From Dactylonectria macrodidyma (taxonomy: Eukaryota > Ascomycota > Sordariomycetes > Hypocreales > Nectriaceae): a stretch of DNA of 64,000 nucleotides. Location of the stretch: assembly GCA_020744425.1 (NCBI GenBank), contig JAGMUV010000025.1:1051819-1115818 (forward strand), written 5' to 3'. Position numbers and translations under genes: made by a program. The notes under the pieces are model-generated. The model made no database searches. It saw only the letters and a list, made by a program, of their open reading frames with translations, and was not told the origin of the DNA. Below are positions 1 through 13,640 of this stretch, piece after piece. Within the stretch, counting starts at the first letter, position 1. The number at the start of each line of letters is the position of its first letter.

Positions 1-206
1 AACTTTACTACTAGTTATCTTAAGAAGTATTATTTATTTTTAATCTAGTTCTTAAATTATTAGTTACTTCTAAAGAGGCACAGTCTTAAGAATACTTTAG
101 TCTTAAAGATTACTAAAGTAACTCACTTATTATTAAAGAGTCACCAGGTCTTAATAGTTCTAGTTTCCTTAAGACTATAATCTACTACTATAGCCTTTAT
201 ATAACA

Positions 207-696
207 ATCCACACTTCACATTACGTCTCCTAGCCCGTCAGGCCAAAAGATAAGTCTATAATTATAATAGTAATGATTATAAGTATGGATAATAGCTATT
301 AAATAGAGTCTTATACACGCCTGGCTATTTAGGTTATAATACGATATCTCCCCTCTTAGTAGCTTGTCCCTAAGCCTATTAGTCTAGGCGCTAATAAGGG
401 TAAACAGGCTTTATTATCTTACGCTTTAGCTGCTCTACTCTGACTAGCTGATTAGGCCTAGTCTAAGCTAGTAGTAGGATTCCTATTAAAGCTAGTAACT
501 CTAGAATTGAACTTATAACCTCTATTACATTAATCCGCATTATGTGATTATTATATAATGATTTATACTTTGCATTACATCTCCTAGTCTGTTAGGCTAA
601 AAGATAAGTCTATAATCATAATAGTAGTAATTATAAGTGTGGATAATAGCTATTAAATAGGGTCTTATGCATGCCTGGCTGTTCAGGTTATAATAC
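207..696. repeat. Direct repeat of ~135 bp, two diverged copies
   Basis: Copies at about 207-342 and 562-696 share an ordered series of blocks: CTCCTAG, a stretch with AAAAGATAAGTCTATAAT, GGATAATAGCTATTAAATAG, GCCTGGCT and GGTTATAATAC. Most differences are C/T or G/A. They could be the arms of a small decayed element or two pieces of one repeat family. The ~220 bp between them shows nothing recognisable. Confidence 0.5.
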
Positions 697-990
697 TTTA
701 GCTTATTAAGGGTTTCTATATTCTTACTAAGCTCAGTATTTAAGTTATATATAGAAAGAGTATTATAGCTGCTAAAACCCGAGTTACTAAGAGCGTGGAG
801 TGTATTATACTAGATGTTTATTATAGTATTCATTATAGTTAGTCTCTGATAAGTTAAATTGCAATGTAACTGGAATTGTAAAGAGTTGAATTGTAATGTG
901 AGTATGAGTTAGAATTGTAACGAGCTTGGAATACGATGAATGCAGAGCCCTTATAGGGCTTTTATTATATAACGATTTTGCCTTCTAATA

Positions 991-1028
991 TCTAGCTTTT
1001 CTGTCTAGCTTTTCTGTCTAGCTTTTCC
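991..1028. repeat. Three tandem 13-bp units
   Basis: The unit TCTAGCTTTTCTG occurs three times in a row, the last one ending in CC. No function is suggested. Confidence 0.7.
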
Positions 1029-1992
1029 AGTAATGTATCTTAAAGGGTTAAATAGGACAGCAAGGCTTATACCTTAATATAGTAGAAACTCTAGTCATTC
1101 TGAGTTACTATTACCTTAGGCTTGGGTTTTAGGCCCTTATACTATTATTTACTATTAGTTATATTTTTTTTTTAACTATTTAACCTCTGGCCCCTCTCTG
1201 AGTATGCACTACTAAGGACTATAACCTTAATAATATGCTTTAAAAAGCCTATCTTCCTTATACTATAACTATAAAAGACACTTATAATAAGAACCTTTAA
1301 TAAAGTTAGAATTCAAGTATTAAATATATATCTAACAGTCTTGAAACTCAGGATATATCTTACCCGGTTTTACTATAATAAATTGTTTAAATCCTCTATT
1401 AGATTGGACATATAATTAAATAGCAATCTCTCTATAAAGCTGGGGCTTTTCTCTAGCCAGTCTATAATAATTATTATTATTAATACATGCATTTCTTAAC
1501 TAATTATATTAAACTGACTACCTTTCTAATCGTTTTTTCCTGCTCTTTCTAAATCTTTAATCTCTTTTTTAATTAGTCAATTCCTTAACCCACAATCGCC
1601 GAGTTCTACTAATAACCTTCTACTCCTCTTATTCCTTCCACTACTATAGCCTTTACAATTATTGCTTTAATTCCTATACTTTATTCAGAGTATTAATAAA
1701 ATTTTATTCTATAAGTTATATAAGTTGCTTTTAATATTTACTATATTTAGAATTTATTATTTATACTATGTAAGTCTAGTAACACTCTTTAAGAGTGTAA
1801 GTAAAAGCAGAAGGCAATAATGAATATTACTGTACTCTTTTATTAAATAATTATACATCCTTTAAACCCTGCTCTCAGCCTTATAATCCTTAGTAAAATC
1901 GCTCACACTACTTTATACACCCTTAGTATTACTTATAATATTATAAACTTCTTTACTTCCTTTAATTTCTTTAATAAGGAGGACCTAACTAA

Positions 1993-2406
1993 TGTCACAG
2001 CCCGGTCTGCACAGACCACGTAACGCCGGCCAGGCGGACCTACCTTACTAATTTCTAACCAATTCCGTTAGATTACGATTCTAAACCATGATCCTAGCAA
2101 TAGATTACGATTCTAAACCGTAATCCTAGTGATAGATCACGATCTCTAACTGTGATCCTAAGGGATGGATTATAATCTCTAACCGTAATCTATTAGGATA
2201 TTATTTATATATAAGTATATTCATTTAGCACTTTTATAGAGATAGCCTTACTAGCTATTAATATACTTAGTTATATTAAATCTACTATTCTACTATTATT
2301 AGACTATAACCTATATTACTTATTATAATATCTCTAATCTATTTAATTATAAATACTATATACTTTAGACTTACTTTAGAGCCTTAGTATAAGCCTAACT
2401 ATTATA
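1993..2406 (+). repeat. 5' LTR of Gypsy copy 1
   Basis: 414 bp, beginning TGTCACAGCCCGG. The first ~130 bp keep high GC and carry repeated blocks of the form GATTACGATTCTAAACC. The last part is strongly RIPped. It aligns without length change to 9887-10300 and, reversed, to 45454-45867 and 53347-53760. Confidence 0.9.
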
Positions 2407-2639
2407 TATTAATAGCTCTTATTTAGTATATTATTATATTAACTTAAGTAATACTTTATATTATTAGTATATTTAGAATAAACCGAACTCCTATTACTCT
2501 AAATAGTATGCTTATACTACTAGTATATATAACCCTACTAAGCAATACTAAAATAGTAATAGAGGTCTAGTAACTTTATACTCTTATTTAAACTCTATAG
2601 TAATAAGTATAGAATTAACTAGCTATAACACCCGCTATA

Positions 2640-3630
2640 ACTATAAATAATAACCATAATTCAGAAGAAACGATTAAGCTATTAAAGCCTGAACTATTTG
2701 ACGGTTTACTAAGCGATATGATTCTATTCATTACTAAGATAAAGGGATACTTTTAATTCTTCTTATAATATCTTACGTTATTCGAAGTATGCCTATTATT
2801 TATAAATAACCTAATAATTAAGAATACTAAGGACTGGTTTAAACTAATTATAAAAGACTTCTTAAATAATAATAAGGCTAGCTAAGACTAAGATACTATT
2901 AATATCTTTACTAATTAAGAGAATTTTAAAAAAGTAATTAAAAATACCTTTAATATAGTTAATAAAGAAAGGCAGATAATAACTAAGATCTATAAGATTA
3001 AGTAAATTAAATCTACTACTACTTATACTATTATATTCTAATAAGTTACTTTTAAACTAGAATAAGATAATAATATACTTATAGAAATCTTTTACTAAGG
3101 ACTTAAAGAAGAAGTTAAAAATAAGCTATATAAAGCTAACTAACTTAATATACTTATAAAGTATATTACTATAGCTATTAAGATTAATAAATAATAGTAT
3201 AAAAGATAAAGGAAGAAGGCTAAGAACTAATAAAGAAGCTAAAGTAATAACTATAATCCGTATTACCCTAAGAATTAAGATAATTAGAAAAATAAAAACT
3301 GGGTTAATACTTCTTATAGAACTCGAGCTAGACTTATAGAACTTAAAGCAGTTTAATAAGACTATTCTAAGGTTAAATACTAGAATTATAGTAAAATAGA
3401 ATACTTTAAGAATAAGTACTAAAGCCTTAAGATAAATCAGAAGTATAAGCCTATACTAAAAAGTAAGAACCTTTAGTCTACTAATTATTAGTACTTATTT
3501 AAGACCTTTACTATAACTAGAAGCAGCTATTATAATATATTTAGTAAAGTTAGAGAAGATATAATTAACTCTAAGTCTAAACCTAAGACTACTGAATAAT
3601 AAGATAAAATAGAAGCTAGAAGAGAAGCCC
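2640..3630 (+). pseudogene. gag remnant of Gypsy copy 1
   Basis: In one frame (codons in phase with 2685) the sequence reads as a fungal Gypsy gag with RIP-type stops. A KPELFDG-like start is followed by a helical capsid segment containing a KDWF block, then a basic linker. At 3375-3419 is a decayed zinc knuckle in which the Cys and His positions of C-x2-C-x4-H-x4-C have become Tyr or Ser (TGC to TAC, CAC to TAC, GGT to AGT), again C-to-T/G-to-A changes. No working capsid could be made. Confidence 0.75.
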
Positions 3631-3899
3631 GCTAAAGCGAATAAGCATGACGATTAATAAAGGAAATACTAAAAGAAAAGTAAGTATGCTTAGTACATAA
3701 AGGCAAAAGCGCCTAAGGATGCTATACTAAACGTAAGGTAGCTAGAGAAGCTAATAGATAATAGGACCTTATTTTAAAAGGCTGACTTATAAAGAATACT
3801 ATAAATAGAAAGATCCTTACTATAGTTAAGAAAGGTAATAAATGCATATAATTCATACCTATTTTAAAAGATAGCAAATCCTATAGATAGAAAGTTAAG

Positions 3900-6800
3900 A
3901 AAGAAATCCTTAATAAATAACTAAGCTAAGTTAAAGTAAACTATAGTTAAAAAAGAAATGCACTTAGTATAACCTTCTAGCTACTTAAGACTCAGACTAT
4001 ATAAATAAATAATGACTATAACTACTAATAAGTCAGCTATATAAAGAACAAGTGTCTAGTATTATTTTCTAAAAAAGGTAAATAAATCTAGAATAAACTC
4101 TATAATAATAAGAAACCTAAGTAAGGCAGCAAATAATAAAATACTAGTACTAATAAGCACTATAAACCCTCATAAAGCAGAACAGCTAAAGGCAGATAGT
4201 GCTTAAAAGCCTACTATATCTTAAATAAATAACTTAGTTAAGAACTAGAGCTTATCCTCATACTTATAAATAAATACCCAGATAGTAGTAATAATAAACA
4301 GACAGACCCTTACTATAAGGAATATAAAGAGTTCTTAATAGAAATAAAAGAATAGTAAAATATAGCAGAAATCAACCTATAAGGAATCTATATATAAATA
4401 AGTAATGAAGATCGATACTAGTAAATAGTTAGAAAAAGATAAGAACCTTAAGTAAAGGAGGATCTCTATATCTATACCTAATTAAGACTTAAAGCATAAA
4501 GTAATAAAGAAATACCCTAAGGAGAATTCCTAGATAACCTCTATATTAGAATGGATAATCCCTAATATTATAAACTTATATAGATCTTATACTATAACCT
4601 ATATTATAAAAAGCATATTTATAGTAAATAGAAAAACGATTGCTTTTTTATATAATTAGAAGATTACTTAATATTTATACTATACCTTTATAATAAAATC
4701 AAGGGCTATTAAATGAAGAGTTTTAGACCTATTAATAGGATTATAATCTTAGAGTATTTTAATAAGTTTTTCCTTTTAGAATATATTAAAGGGCTAATAA
4801 ATCTAATATAGTATAATAAAGAAGATTATTTAATTTATACTTAAGCTAAGATTAACCTATAGTATATATAATAAAATGAATAAAAAGACCTAATAACTAA
4901 CTATACTAAGTAAATATAAGCACTACTAATAAAAAATAATAAATACTACTTATAGAAGAGTAATAAGCAAGTGATAATACTATAAGAAAATCACTTTTAT
5001 TAAAAGCTCTATATATAGTATAAATAGTAATAAAATAAAAGACACTTAAGCTATAAATACGAATTAATAGTATATAACTTACTATATTAGTAAACAGTAG
5101 AGCTAAAGCAGACTATATTAACCTAAAGGTAATTAATAAGCTAAAGCTATTATAAAAGTATAAGAAGGAAGCTTATATATTATATAACTTTAAAGGCAAT
5201 ATATTTAATTATAAAGATAGATAGATTATTAAAGAACTTAATTACTTAAAGGTTTTTATTAATAAAAAGAACTAAGGCATTATCTTTAATATTATTTTAA
5301 TAAAGTATTATAATATTATACTTAAGTATCTATAACTAAGAAAATACAACCTATATATTAACTAGAAAACTGGCTAAGTACTAGTTAATAATAATAATAT
5401 ACTCCTTAGTAATAATAAAAATGACTTAAAAGAAGAGAGATCTCTAATCTTAACTTCTAAAGATAGTAAAGGCAAGAATTCATATAAGGAAATAATAGAT
5501 ACCTTATTACTTTTAATAAGAATATAATATAAATATTAAAAAAGCAAGAGAAATACATTCTAAAAGACAATTAGATACTTATAATAATAGTTTAAAGAAA
5601 TGAATAAAGATCTTAAGAAATAGGAAAAAGAACGATAAGAAAATCCTAAAGATAATAGGCTTAAGAATATACTAGTATAGTACTATATCTATAAAAAGCT
5701 CTTTATAGAAGAACTTAAGATAAGACTACTAGAATTTAGTTAATAGGACTATGAAATTATACTAAAAGATAGAGTATTATTTATATTCTATAAGATTTTT
5801 AATTTTAATAAAATATAATTATAAATACTTAAGGAATATATTAAAGATATATTATATAAAGGATATATTAAGATATTAAAGTCCTTAGCTAGCTATCTAG
5901 TTATATTCATTCTTAAAAAGAATAATAAACTCTGACTTATTATGGATTATTATTACTTAAATAATATTATACTAAAAGATTAAACTCTATTATTACTTAT
6001 TATAGAGCTTAAGGACTGACTCTATAGAATAAAGTTCTTTATAATACTAGATCTTAAAAATGCATATAGCCTTATTTATATTAAAGAAGGATATAAATAG
6101 AAAACTGCCTTTAGAATAAAGTTTAAACTATATAAATATCTTATTATGCCTTTTAGACTTATAAATATACTAACTATATTTTAATAAATAATTAATAATA
6201 TATTATATAAGTACTTTAATATATTTATTATATATTATTTAAATAATATTCTTATTTTCTTTAAAATAGAAAAAGAATATACTAAGTATATTCATAAAGT
6301 ACTATAAGTATTATAAGACTATAAATTATTAGTTAAACTAAAGAAAAGTCATTTCTATACTTTAGAAGTAGAATTTCTTAAATATATAATCTTTTATAAT
6401 AAGATTAAAATAGATCTAAAGAAAATCACTATAATTAGTAAATAGCTAAAACTAATAAATATTATAAAAGTATAAGCCTTCTTTAGATTTACTAATTACT
6501 ATTAAAAATTCATCTAAGGGTTTAGTAGATATACTATATTACTTACTAACTTTATATAAAAAGGAGTAGAATTTAAATAAGACGCTATTATAGAAAATGC
6601 ATTTAATAAAATTAAGAAGATTATATTAAGCAAGCCTATTTTAATAACCTTTAATTCTAAATAAGAAATCAAATTAGAAATAGACTCTTTAGACTTTATA
6701 TAAAGTGCTTAGATTAGATAATAAGATAATAATAGAGTATTATACTCTATTACTTTCTTCTCTTATAAAATATATAGTATAGAACTTAACTATTCTATTT

Positions 6801-9130
6801 ATAATAAAGAATTCTTTATAATTATTAATGCCTTTAAGGAATTCTAATATTACTTCTTAAGAAGTAAATATAAGATTAAGGTCTATATAGACTATAAGAA
6901 TATCTTATACTTTACTATTACTTAAGAACTTAGTAAATAATAATTATAATATACTAAATACTTCTTAGAATTTAATTATATTATTATTTATTATAAAGGC
7001 TTAGAGAATAGAAGAGTTAATACTATTAGTTAATAATATAATTTTAATAATAGTAAAAGAATAGTTAATAAATAATTCTTATACTTTATACTTAAGGAAT
7101 ACTTAAAATAGAAATTTATTATAAGAGCCTAGAAAGGAATAATACTTTTATAACTAGAATACTTAGAACTAATCTAGAATAATAGACTAGTACTATATTA
7201 AATAGACTAAGCTTAAGGATATATTAAAAAAGTTATATATAAAGATAGACTTATTATTATCTCTAATAGCTTCTAATACTAAATAGTATAAGATTTATAT
7301 ATAGAAGGACTATATAATAGAAATATTAATATACTATACTAATATATTATAAAAATATACTAAATTTATAGACTTAATAAAGCGCTTTATAATATAATTA
7401 AAGAGTGCTTAAAGTATTACTTACTAAAGTAATTACTAATAGAATACTTAAAGAAGCTAGAAGAACTAAATAATTACTAATTTAACTAAATTACTAATAG
7501 CTACCCTTAGAAAAGGCATATTAAATAAAGTAAAGATAGTAGGATTATTATACTAAATAATATAAAGAATTACCTTATATAATACTATTATAACTAAGTA
7601 TATAATAGAATACTTACTTAAGCCATTATATAAATAGAGGAATTCTATATAATAGAAAATATATATAAGACTATAAAAGACTTAATAGTATAATACTCTA
7701 AATGCTCTAAAGATTAATTATATATTTCTAGAATAATCATTATAATATAATACTTAGTAGAATAAAGAAACCTACTACTTAGATAAATCTAAGAATATAA
7801 TAATACACTACTTAAAGATAAATGAATAAAGAAGTAGTAAGTTCTTAAAGAACTATAGTATAAACTTATATAAGAAATCTACAAATACTTACTATATAGA
7901 CATTAAGAAATTAATAAAACCCTTAATAAAGTCAGAATAACTTATAAATTTCTTAAGATAAAAGCAGTAGTTCGAACTATTATTTAATAATATAACCTTT
8001 ATATAAAAACTAAGGTATAATATTATAAACTATATAAAGAACTATAACCCTTACTAATTATAACCTAACTATAAGACTCTATTATAATAGATTTTATTAT
8101 AAAGCTACTCCTATTAGAAGACTTTATAACTAGAACTCTTTATAATAGTATTCTTATTATTATAGATAGACTTATGAAATTTTCTTATTTTATACCTTAC
8201 TAAGAATCGATAGATATAGAGCAGTTTGCTTATATCTTTTTAAGAAATATTATTAGTACTTATAGGCTACCTTTAGAAATCCTCTTTAATAGAAGACCTC
8301 TATTTACTTCTAAGTTTTAGTAAGTACTAATAGGTTATTTAAGATTAAACTACTAACTCTTTATAGCTTTCTAACTATAAATAGATAGTTAAATAGAATG
8401 AATAAACTAAATACTAGAATAATACTTTTATTACTATATTAATTATAAATAAAACGATTAAGTTAAGAAGCTTCTAATTATATAGTTAAGCTATAATATA
8501 GCTATTTATAAAAGCATAAAACTCACTCTAATATATACTAACTTTAGATTCACTTCTAATACTTATAAAGTAAGCTAAGATAGATTGATCATCCTTAAAG
8601 CTATCCTTATATTAGAAAAATTAAAAAATCTATATAAAGAAATAAGGACTAAACTCGAATTTATTAGAAATTAGATAAAAAAATACTATAATAAGAAATA
8701 GATAAAGGGACTATCCTTTTAAGAAGGAGATATAGTATACCTTACTATAAAAAACATTAAAATAAAACGAGAAAATAAAAAACTAGACTATAAATACATT
8801 AGACCTTATAAAATTATTAAAAAAATCTTAGAAAATAATTATTAGTTAGACTTATTACTAAAAGTCAGACTTTACTTAGTCTTTTATATCTAATTCCTTA
8901 AGACTATAAGAAATACGATTTATATTAAATATAATAATAAACATAAGACTAAAGTCAAAAGACTAAAAGAATATAAAGTTAAAGAAATTATTAATATATA
9001 ATAAATTAATAATAAGACTAAATACCTTATTAAATAGAAAAACTATCCTAAAAGCAGTCATTAATAAGAACTTACTAAAAACCTTACCTATATACAGTAC
9101 TTACTAAAGAACTTTTACTAATAACGCTAG
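3900..9130 (+). pseudogene. pol remnant of Gypsy copy 1 (RT, RNase H, integrase, chromodomain)
   Basis: The frame is the same (phase of 6236) from reverse transcriptase to the C terminus, and is shifted by -1 relative to gag, as is common in this family. The RT catalytic box at 6236-6247 reads YLNN instead of YLDD, both Asp lost by G-to-A change. An integrase core segment with IDRLMKFSYFIP lies near 8162-8200 and further integrase blocks run to about 8450. At about 8955-9120 a block with YLIK, a lost Trp, KNYP and a trailing EL matches the chromodomain that ends chromovirus integrases. Stops are TAG/TAA in place of Gln or Trp. The region 3900-5700 (protease and upstream) is too decayed to divide. 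Confidence 0.8.
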
Positions 9131-9886
9131 GTTCGATTAAAGACCTAACATTACTAAAGTCACCCCTAAGACTAAAGGTAGACCAGTCAGTCTCCTTTAG
9201 AATACTTAATGACCTTAAGTTATAAACTACCCATTTCTTATAAGCCTCTAATATAAGAAGGACTCCGTCCTCCTTATCTAACTCTTATATCCTCTGCTTA
9301 AATAAATTAGAACCCTGCTCCTTTACTTTCTTTTTAATCTTTTTAATTTAAGCTAAACGGTTTATTACTATTACTAGAGATGCTTATAATTTAGCTAGCT
9401 AGTTATAAATAAGCATAATTTAATTACTAGCTTCTTTCTCTTTTTATATAAGCTTTTTTTACTAATTAATTAGCCTATTTACTAAAGAAATATTAATATA
9501 AAACCTACTAAAGAAAAGAAAGAATATCTTATATAAAGATACTATATAAATACTATTATAAGACTAACTATAATAAATACATTCTTTATAATAATTAGAA
9601 TAACTAATATCTTCTATCTAATACTTAATCTTATATTTAAAATAATAAGTATAAAGCATATTAGTAATATAACTATTAAACTTAATAAAGTTTTAAAGAG
9701 ATTTATACTTAGTTATCTTTTTCATTTTTTTAATTACTTTCTTTACCTTTTACTTTATTATATATTATAGTATTATATTAGTATATTTATGAATATTTAT
9801 AGAAAGAAGTTATAAACTAATATTAGAAATTATATAAGGCCTACTTATATAGCCTTAAGGATAAGACTAATAGAAAGGAGATATTA

Positions 9887-10300
9887 TATTATAGCCCAGT
9901 CTATATAGACTATATAATACTAGCTAAGTAAACTTACCTTACTAATTTCTAACTAATCCTATTAAATTATAATTCTAAACTATAATCCTAATAATAGATT
10001 ATAATTCTAAACTATAATCCTAATAATAGATTACAATCCCTAATTATAATCCTAAGAAATGGATTATAATCTCTAACCATAATCCATTAGAATATTATTT
10101 ATATATAAGTATATTCATTTAACACTTTTATAAAGATAGCCTTACTAACTATTAATACACTTAATTATATTAAATCTACTATTCTACTATTACTAGACCG
10201 TAACCTATATTACTTACTATAACGTCCTTAATCCACTCGATTATAAATACTATATGCCTTAGACCTACTCTAGAGCCCTAGTATAAGCCCGACTGTCACA
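9887..10300 (+). repeat. 3' LTR of Gypsy copy 1
   Basis: 414 bp. The first part is strongly RIPped (TATTATAGCCCAGT in place of TGTCACAGCCCGGT). The last ~120 bp keep their GC and end GACTGTCACA. The next five bases are taaac. Confidence 0.9.
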
Positions 10301-11400
10301 TAAACTTAATAAAGAGAAGGAGACTACTATAGTTAAGGGCTATATATAAGTAAATCTAGATAGTAAAGTGCTTTTTAAACTATAGAACTATTAGATTAAA
10401 TAGTCTTAAGTAGAGGAGAATACTTATTAATATAAAGTAAGCCTCTTTTTATTCCTTTTTAATTAATAAAGTCTTATAATAACTATTTTAAATCAAACTA
10501 ATATAAAGAGAGAATTTATCGCTTTCTAACTAACTAGTTATATAAATATATATATTAAGAAGGGCTTTTTAATAGACCTTAATAATATTAGAAAGGTAGA
10601 AGTTAGAAGAAGCTATTATTAATAAGTTAATTAAATAATATTAATAAAGTATAAAAAGGAAGAAAAAGGGAGGGAAGGGAAAGAGAGAAAAAGAAGTGTT
10701 TTAAAGTAAAGGAAATATATATACTAAGATTAATGCATGTTAGGTAAATCATAGCTAGTAAGGAAAATAAACAACCTCTTATTACTTAAAACTTTAAAAG
10801 CTATTTCTCTCTCTCTTCTCTTTCTCTTTTATATAACTTAACTCCTCTTCTTATAATAGCTACTATTCCTAAAACTCAATGCTCTTTAACTATAACTGAT
10901 TAGTGTATTTACTTAATTAAACGCTGCTTTTAAACTAGCCTAGATAATGCTTTTAAAAACCCTCTTTCTTCTTAGCTAAGCTTTCACTTCTAATCTCTCT
11001 CCGCTACTTATTATAAGAACCTTATTACTATAACCTTCTGCTCCTTAATCTCTTTATTTCTCTAAATCAGTTACCTGCCTTTATTTCTGCCTGCTTTACT
11101 AATGCGCATAAGCCTATATTACTTAATCTTAAAAAACCTATTTTTAAAACCTTATTACTAACTATAGTAAAAAACGCCCCCCTCTTTAACTATAACTCTC
11201 TATTTCCTTTATCTTACTATTATTATAACATTAGGTTATTAAATGACTTTATAATTCATTTAATTAAATAATTTATTATTAAATGACCTCCTTTTAACCT
11301 AGCCTTCTTCTAAATGAATTCTCTACTCTTCTTCTTACTAAGTGCTTTTACTATAAACAGCCCTATTAATAATAAATAAACCTACTTTTTACTAAAGGCC
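10301..11400. other. AT-rich RIPped DNA without recognisable gene
   Basis: No supported gene. A purine-rich patch (about 10650-10700) and a pyrimidine-rich patch (10800-10830) are the only features I see. Confidence 0.5.
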
Positions 11401-13640
11401 TATTCTACTTAAAGTAAGGAAATTACTATTATTAACTATAGAAAAGGATCATTTTACTATACTTTAAAAGCATCCTTAGTTAAGTAGCTAAAGGAGATTA
11501 TAGTTAATTAACTAGCCTTATTATACCTTTATATAAAATAGTCTAAGTTTAATAAAGAAAGGATAATTAATATATATAGTAATTATAAAGACTTTAAGTA
11601 TATAAAGACTATATTAGTATAACCCTTATATAAGGATAATATAATGCTCTTTAGAATATTTTAAAAAGAGTATACTCTTTACTTTTAAGACCTTTATAAA
11701 AAGCTATAAAATAATGCTTAGGTTAGTAAGGAAGGACTTAGAGACTTCCTAATTATAATTATATATAGACTAGAGGATGTTATTATAGTATTTCTAACCC
11801 TGCTTTTAGATAGTGCTTTTATAATTATAATAAATCTACTTAAAAAGATAATAGATCTAGTTAATTAAATATATAAGTGCTTACTCCTTAAGGACTTTAT
11901 TATTAAATATATACTAAACTCTTACTATAACTCTAATTACTATACTATTAAATAGGATATCTTTAACTAGTGTTTTATAATTAGCCTAATTAACTATAAG
12001 GACTTTTACTAAGCATTATATATTTTTAATTAATACACTAGCTAAGTCTTCTATTATAATACCCTTAAAAGCCATACCTTACTTAACTATTAAAAAGCAT
12101 TTACTTATATTTAGCGCCTTATTTTAACTAAAATGGATTATTCTTATAACTTTAATATTTTCTACACTTCTATAACTAATTAACTAAGTAGTTTTAAATG
12201 CGAATACTTAGCTATTTACCTTATATTCTTAAACTTATAAAGTATAACTAGAGCTATAAGACTTAGGGTCTATTTATATATAAATCTATCTTTAGTAACT
12301 CTAAGTATTAAGAAGTGACTAATAGAAGGAGAATATGCTTTCTTATAAAGAGATTAGCTTATTAATCTATTTAATTAATTACTTAAGCTATTTAAAATCA
12401 CTCTCTTTATTAGCTAAGAGCGGGTTAAGACCTAGTTCTTAATAGCTATTTATAATAAACTTAGGTTTAGAAATATTACTATTATTAAATATAAGTATAG
12501 TAAAGTAATATTCTCTATACCCTTCTCTTATTATTCTATTTATAATTAGCTACTTAAAGGACTTATTATTATTCTTACTAAACTAAGCAGTTATTAGCTA
12601 ATCTACTAAACTGACTTTCTTATTACTAAGAACTAGACTAAAGACTCTTAATTAATAATTACACTTACTAATACTATAATATTTAAAAAGTCTATTACTC
12701 TTTCTAAACTAAGTTAAATTATTAAGACCCTTAATCTACTTAAATCCTATATAACTACTCTATATACTCTTAATACTAACTAAGAACTTATTAACTAATT
12801 AGTATAAGACCTAGAGCTAGTAATAACTTTAAAATTATAATGCTTTAAAACTCCTCTAATTTCACTATTCACTTCTAAGCCTAGCTTAAGTATTATAGAT
12901 TTATTTAATTAAATAGTTCTGCTTTATATAACCCCTGCTCTAATAGCTAGTAATAACTATAGTAACTTTAATAACTTAAATAAAAGAGCTATTAATAAGA
13001 AGTAAAAAAAGACTAATAAGGACATTATTATAAAATAAGCATTATTAAAGAAAAAGGCCAATAGTTAAATCATTTATACTAATAATTATACTAAGGCTAT
13101 TCTTAATTAAGTACTTATAAATAGAATTAAAAGAATTTATATTACTAAACTAATAGCTAAAAAAGCTATAGAAATAGTAAAGAAGAATAATATTAATACC
13201 CCTACTTATATTATAACTATACATACTATTAGGTCTTTCTATCTACTCCTAGCCCCTTACTAATAAATATATATAATTCATTAAATAGGAAGCTTTATTA
13301 CTTTTATTTTAAATAGTCTGATTTTTCTATTTTAATAAGACGCTATTATAAATACCTTAAGGTTAAGATTAGCTCCTCCTCCTCCTACTAGGCCCTTTTG
13401 GGCTAATTGTATTACTATATGTAAATTAACTCATACTTTGCTTCTAAGACCTACTTAAGGATTACTACTGCTATCTGCCTCTACACTTACTAGACTTACT
13501 AATATATCTTAATTATCTAATTTACTAAAGAATACTACTTAATTAAACACTTCCTAGTCTCTTTATATACTTTATAATTAATTTTACTAAAGAGTTCTTA
13601 TTATAGCTACTTTTATAACTTTGCTTACTATTCTTAATAT
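11401..13640 (+). pseudogene. Decayed protein-coding frame, family not recognised
   Basis: One plus-strand frame (phase of 11401) can be followed for about 2.2 kb. It is broken only by TAA/TAG/TGA codons of the kind RIP makes from CAA/CAG/TGG/CGA and shows no frameshift. Between stops it has ordinary protein composition, for example FKCEYLAIYLIFLNL near 12193 and RAIRLRVYLYINLSLVTL shortly after. The C-terminal part is Lys-rich near 13000-13050, and a Pro run (APPPPTRPFW) lies near 13370. This looks like an old transposon or repeated gene. I do not recognise the family and give no function. Confidence 0.4.

Larger units (their letters stand above)
1..1992. other. AT-rich RIPped intergenic DNA
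   Basis: No open frame of useful length is visible on either strand. The C and G that remain sit in CT and AG context, as left by CpA-to-TpA mutation. Patches near 225-245 and 310-330 keep some GC. A diverged direct repeat and a short tandem repeat inside it are listed separately. Confidence 0.6.
1993..10300 (+). mobile_element. Ty3/Gypsy LTR retrotransposon, chromodomain type, RIP-inactivated (copy 1)
   Basis: A complete 8308-bp element bounded by two 414-bp LTRs in direct orientation. The LTR starts TGTCACAGCCC and ends GACTGTCACA. Inside, in order, are a gag remnant with a CCHC knuckle, reverse transcriptase, RNase H/integrase segments and a C-terminal chromodomain-like segment, which is the chromovirus order. 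The coding part is full of TAA/TAG codons from CAA/CAG/TGG, but the pol frame is kept over several kb, so inactivation is by point mutation. A purine run at 9872-9883 just before the 3' LTR fits a polypurine tract. LTR edges are less mutated than the interior. The flanking 5-mers (actaa left, taaac right) do not match each other but match those of the inverted copy at 45454-53760. Confidence 0.92.
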
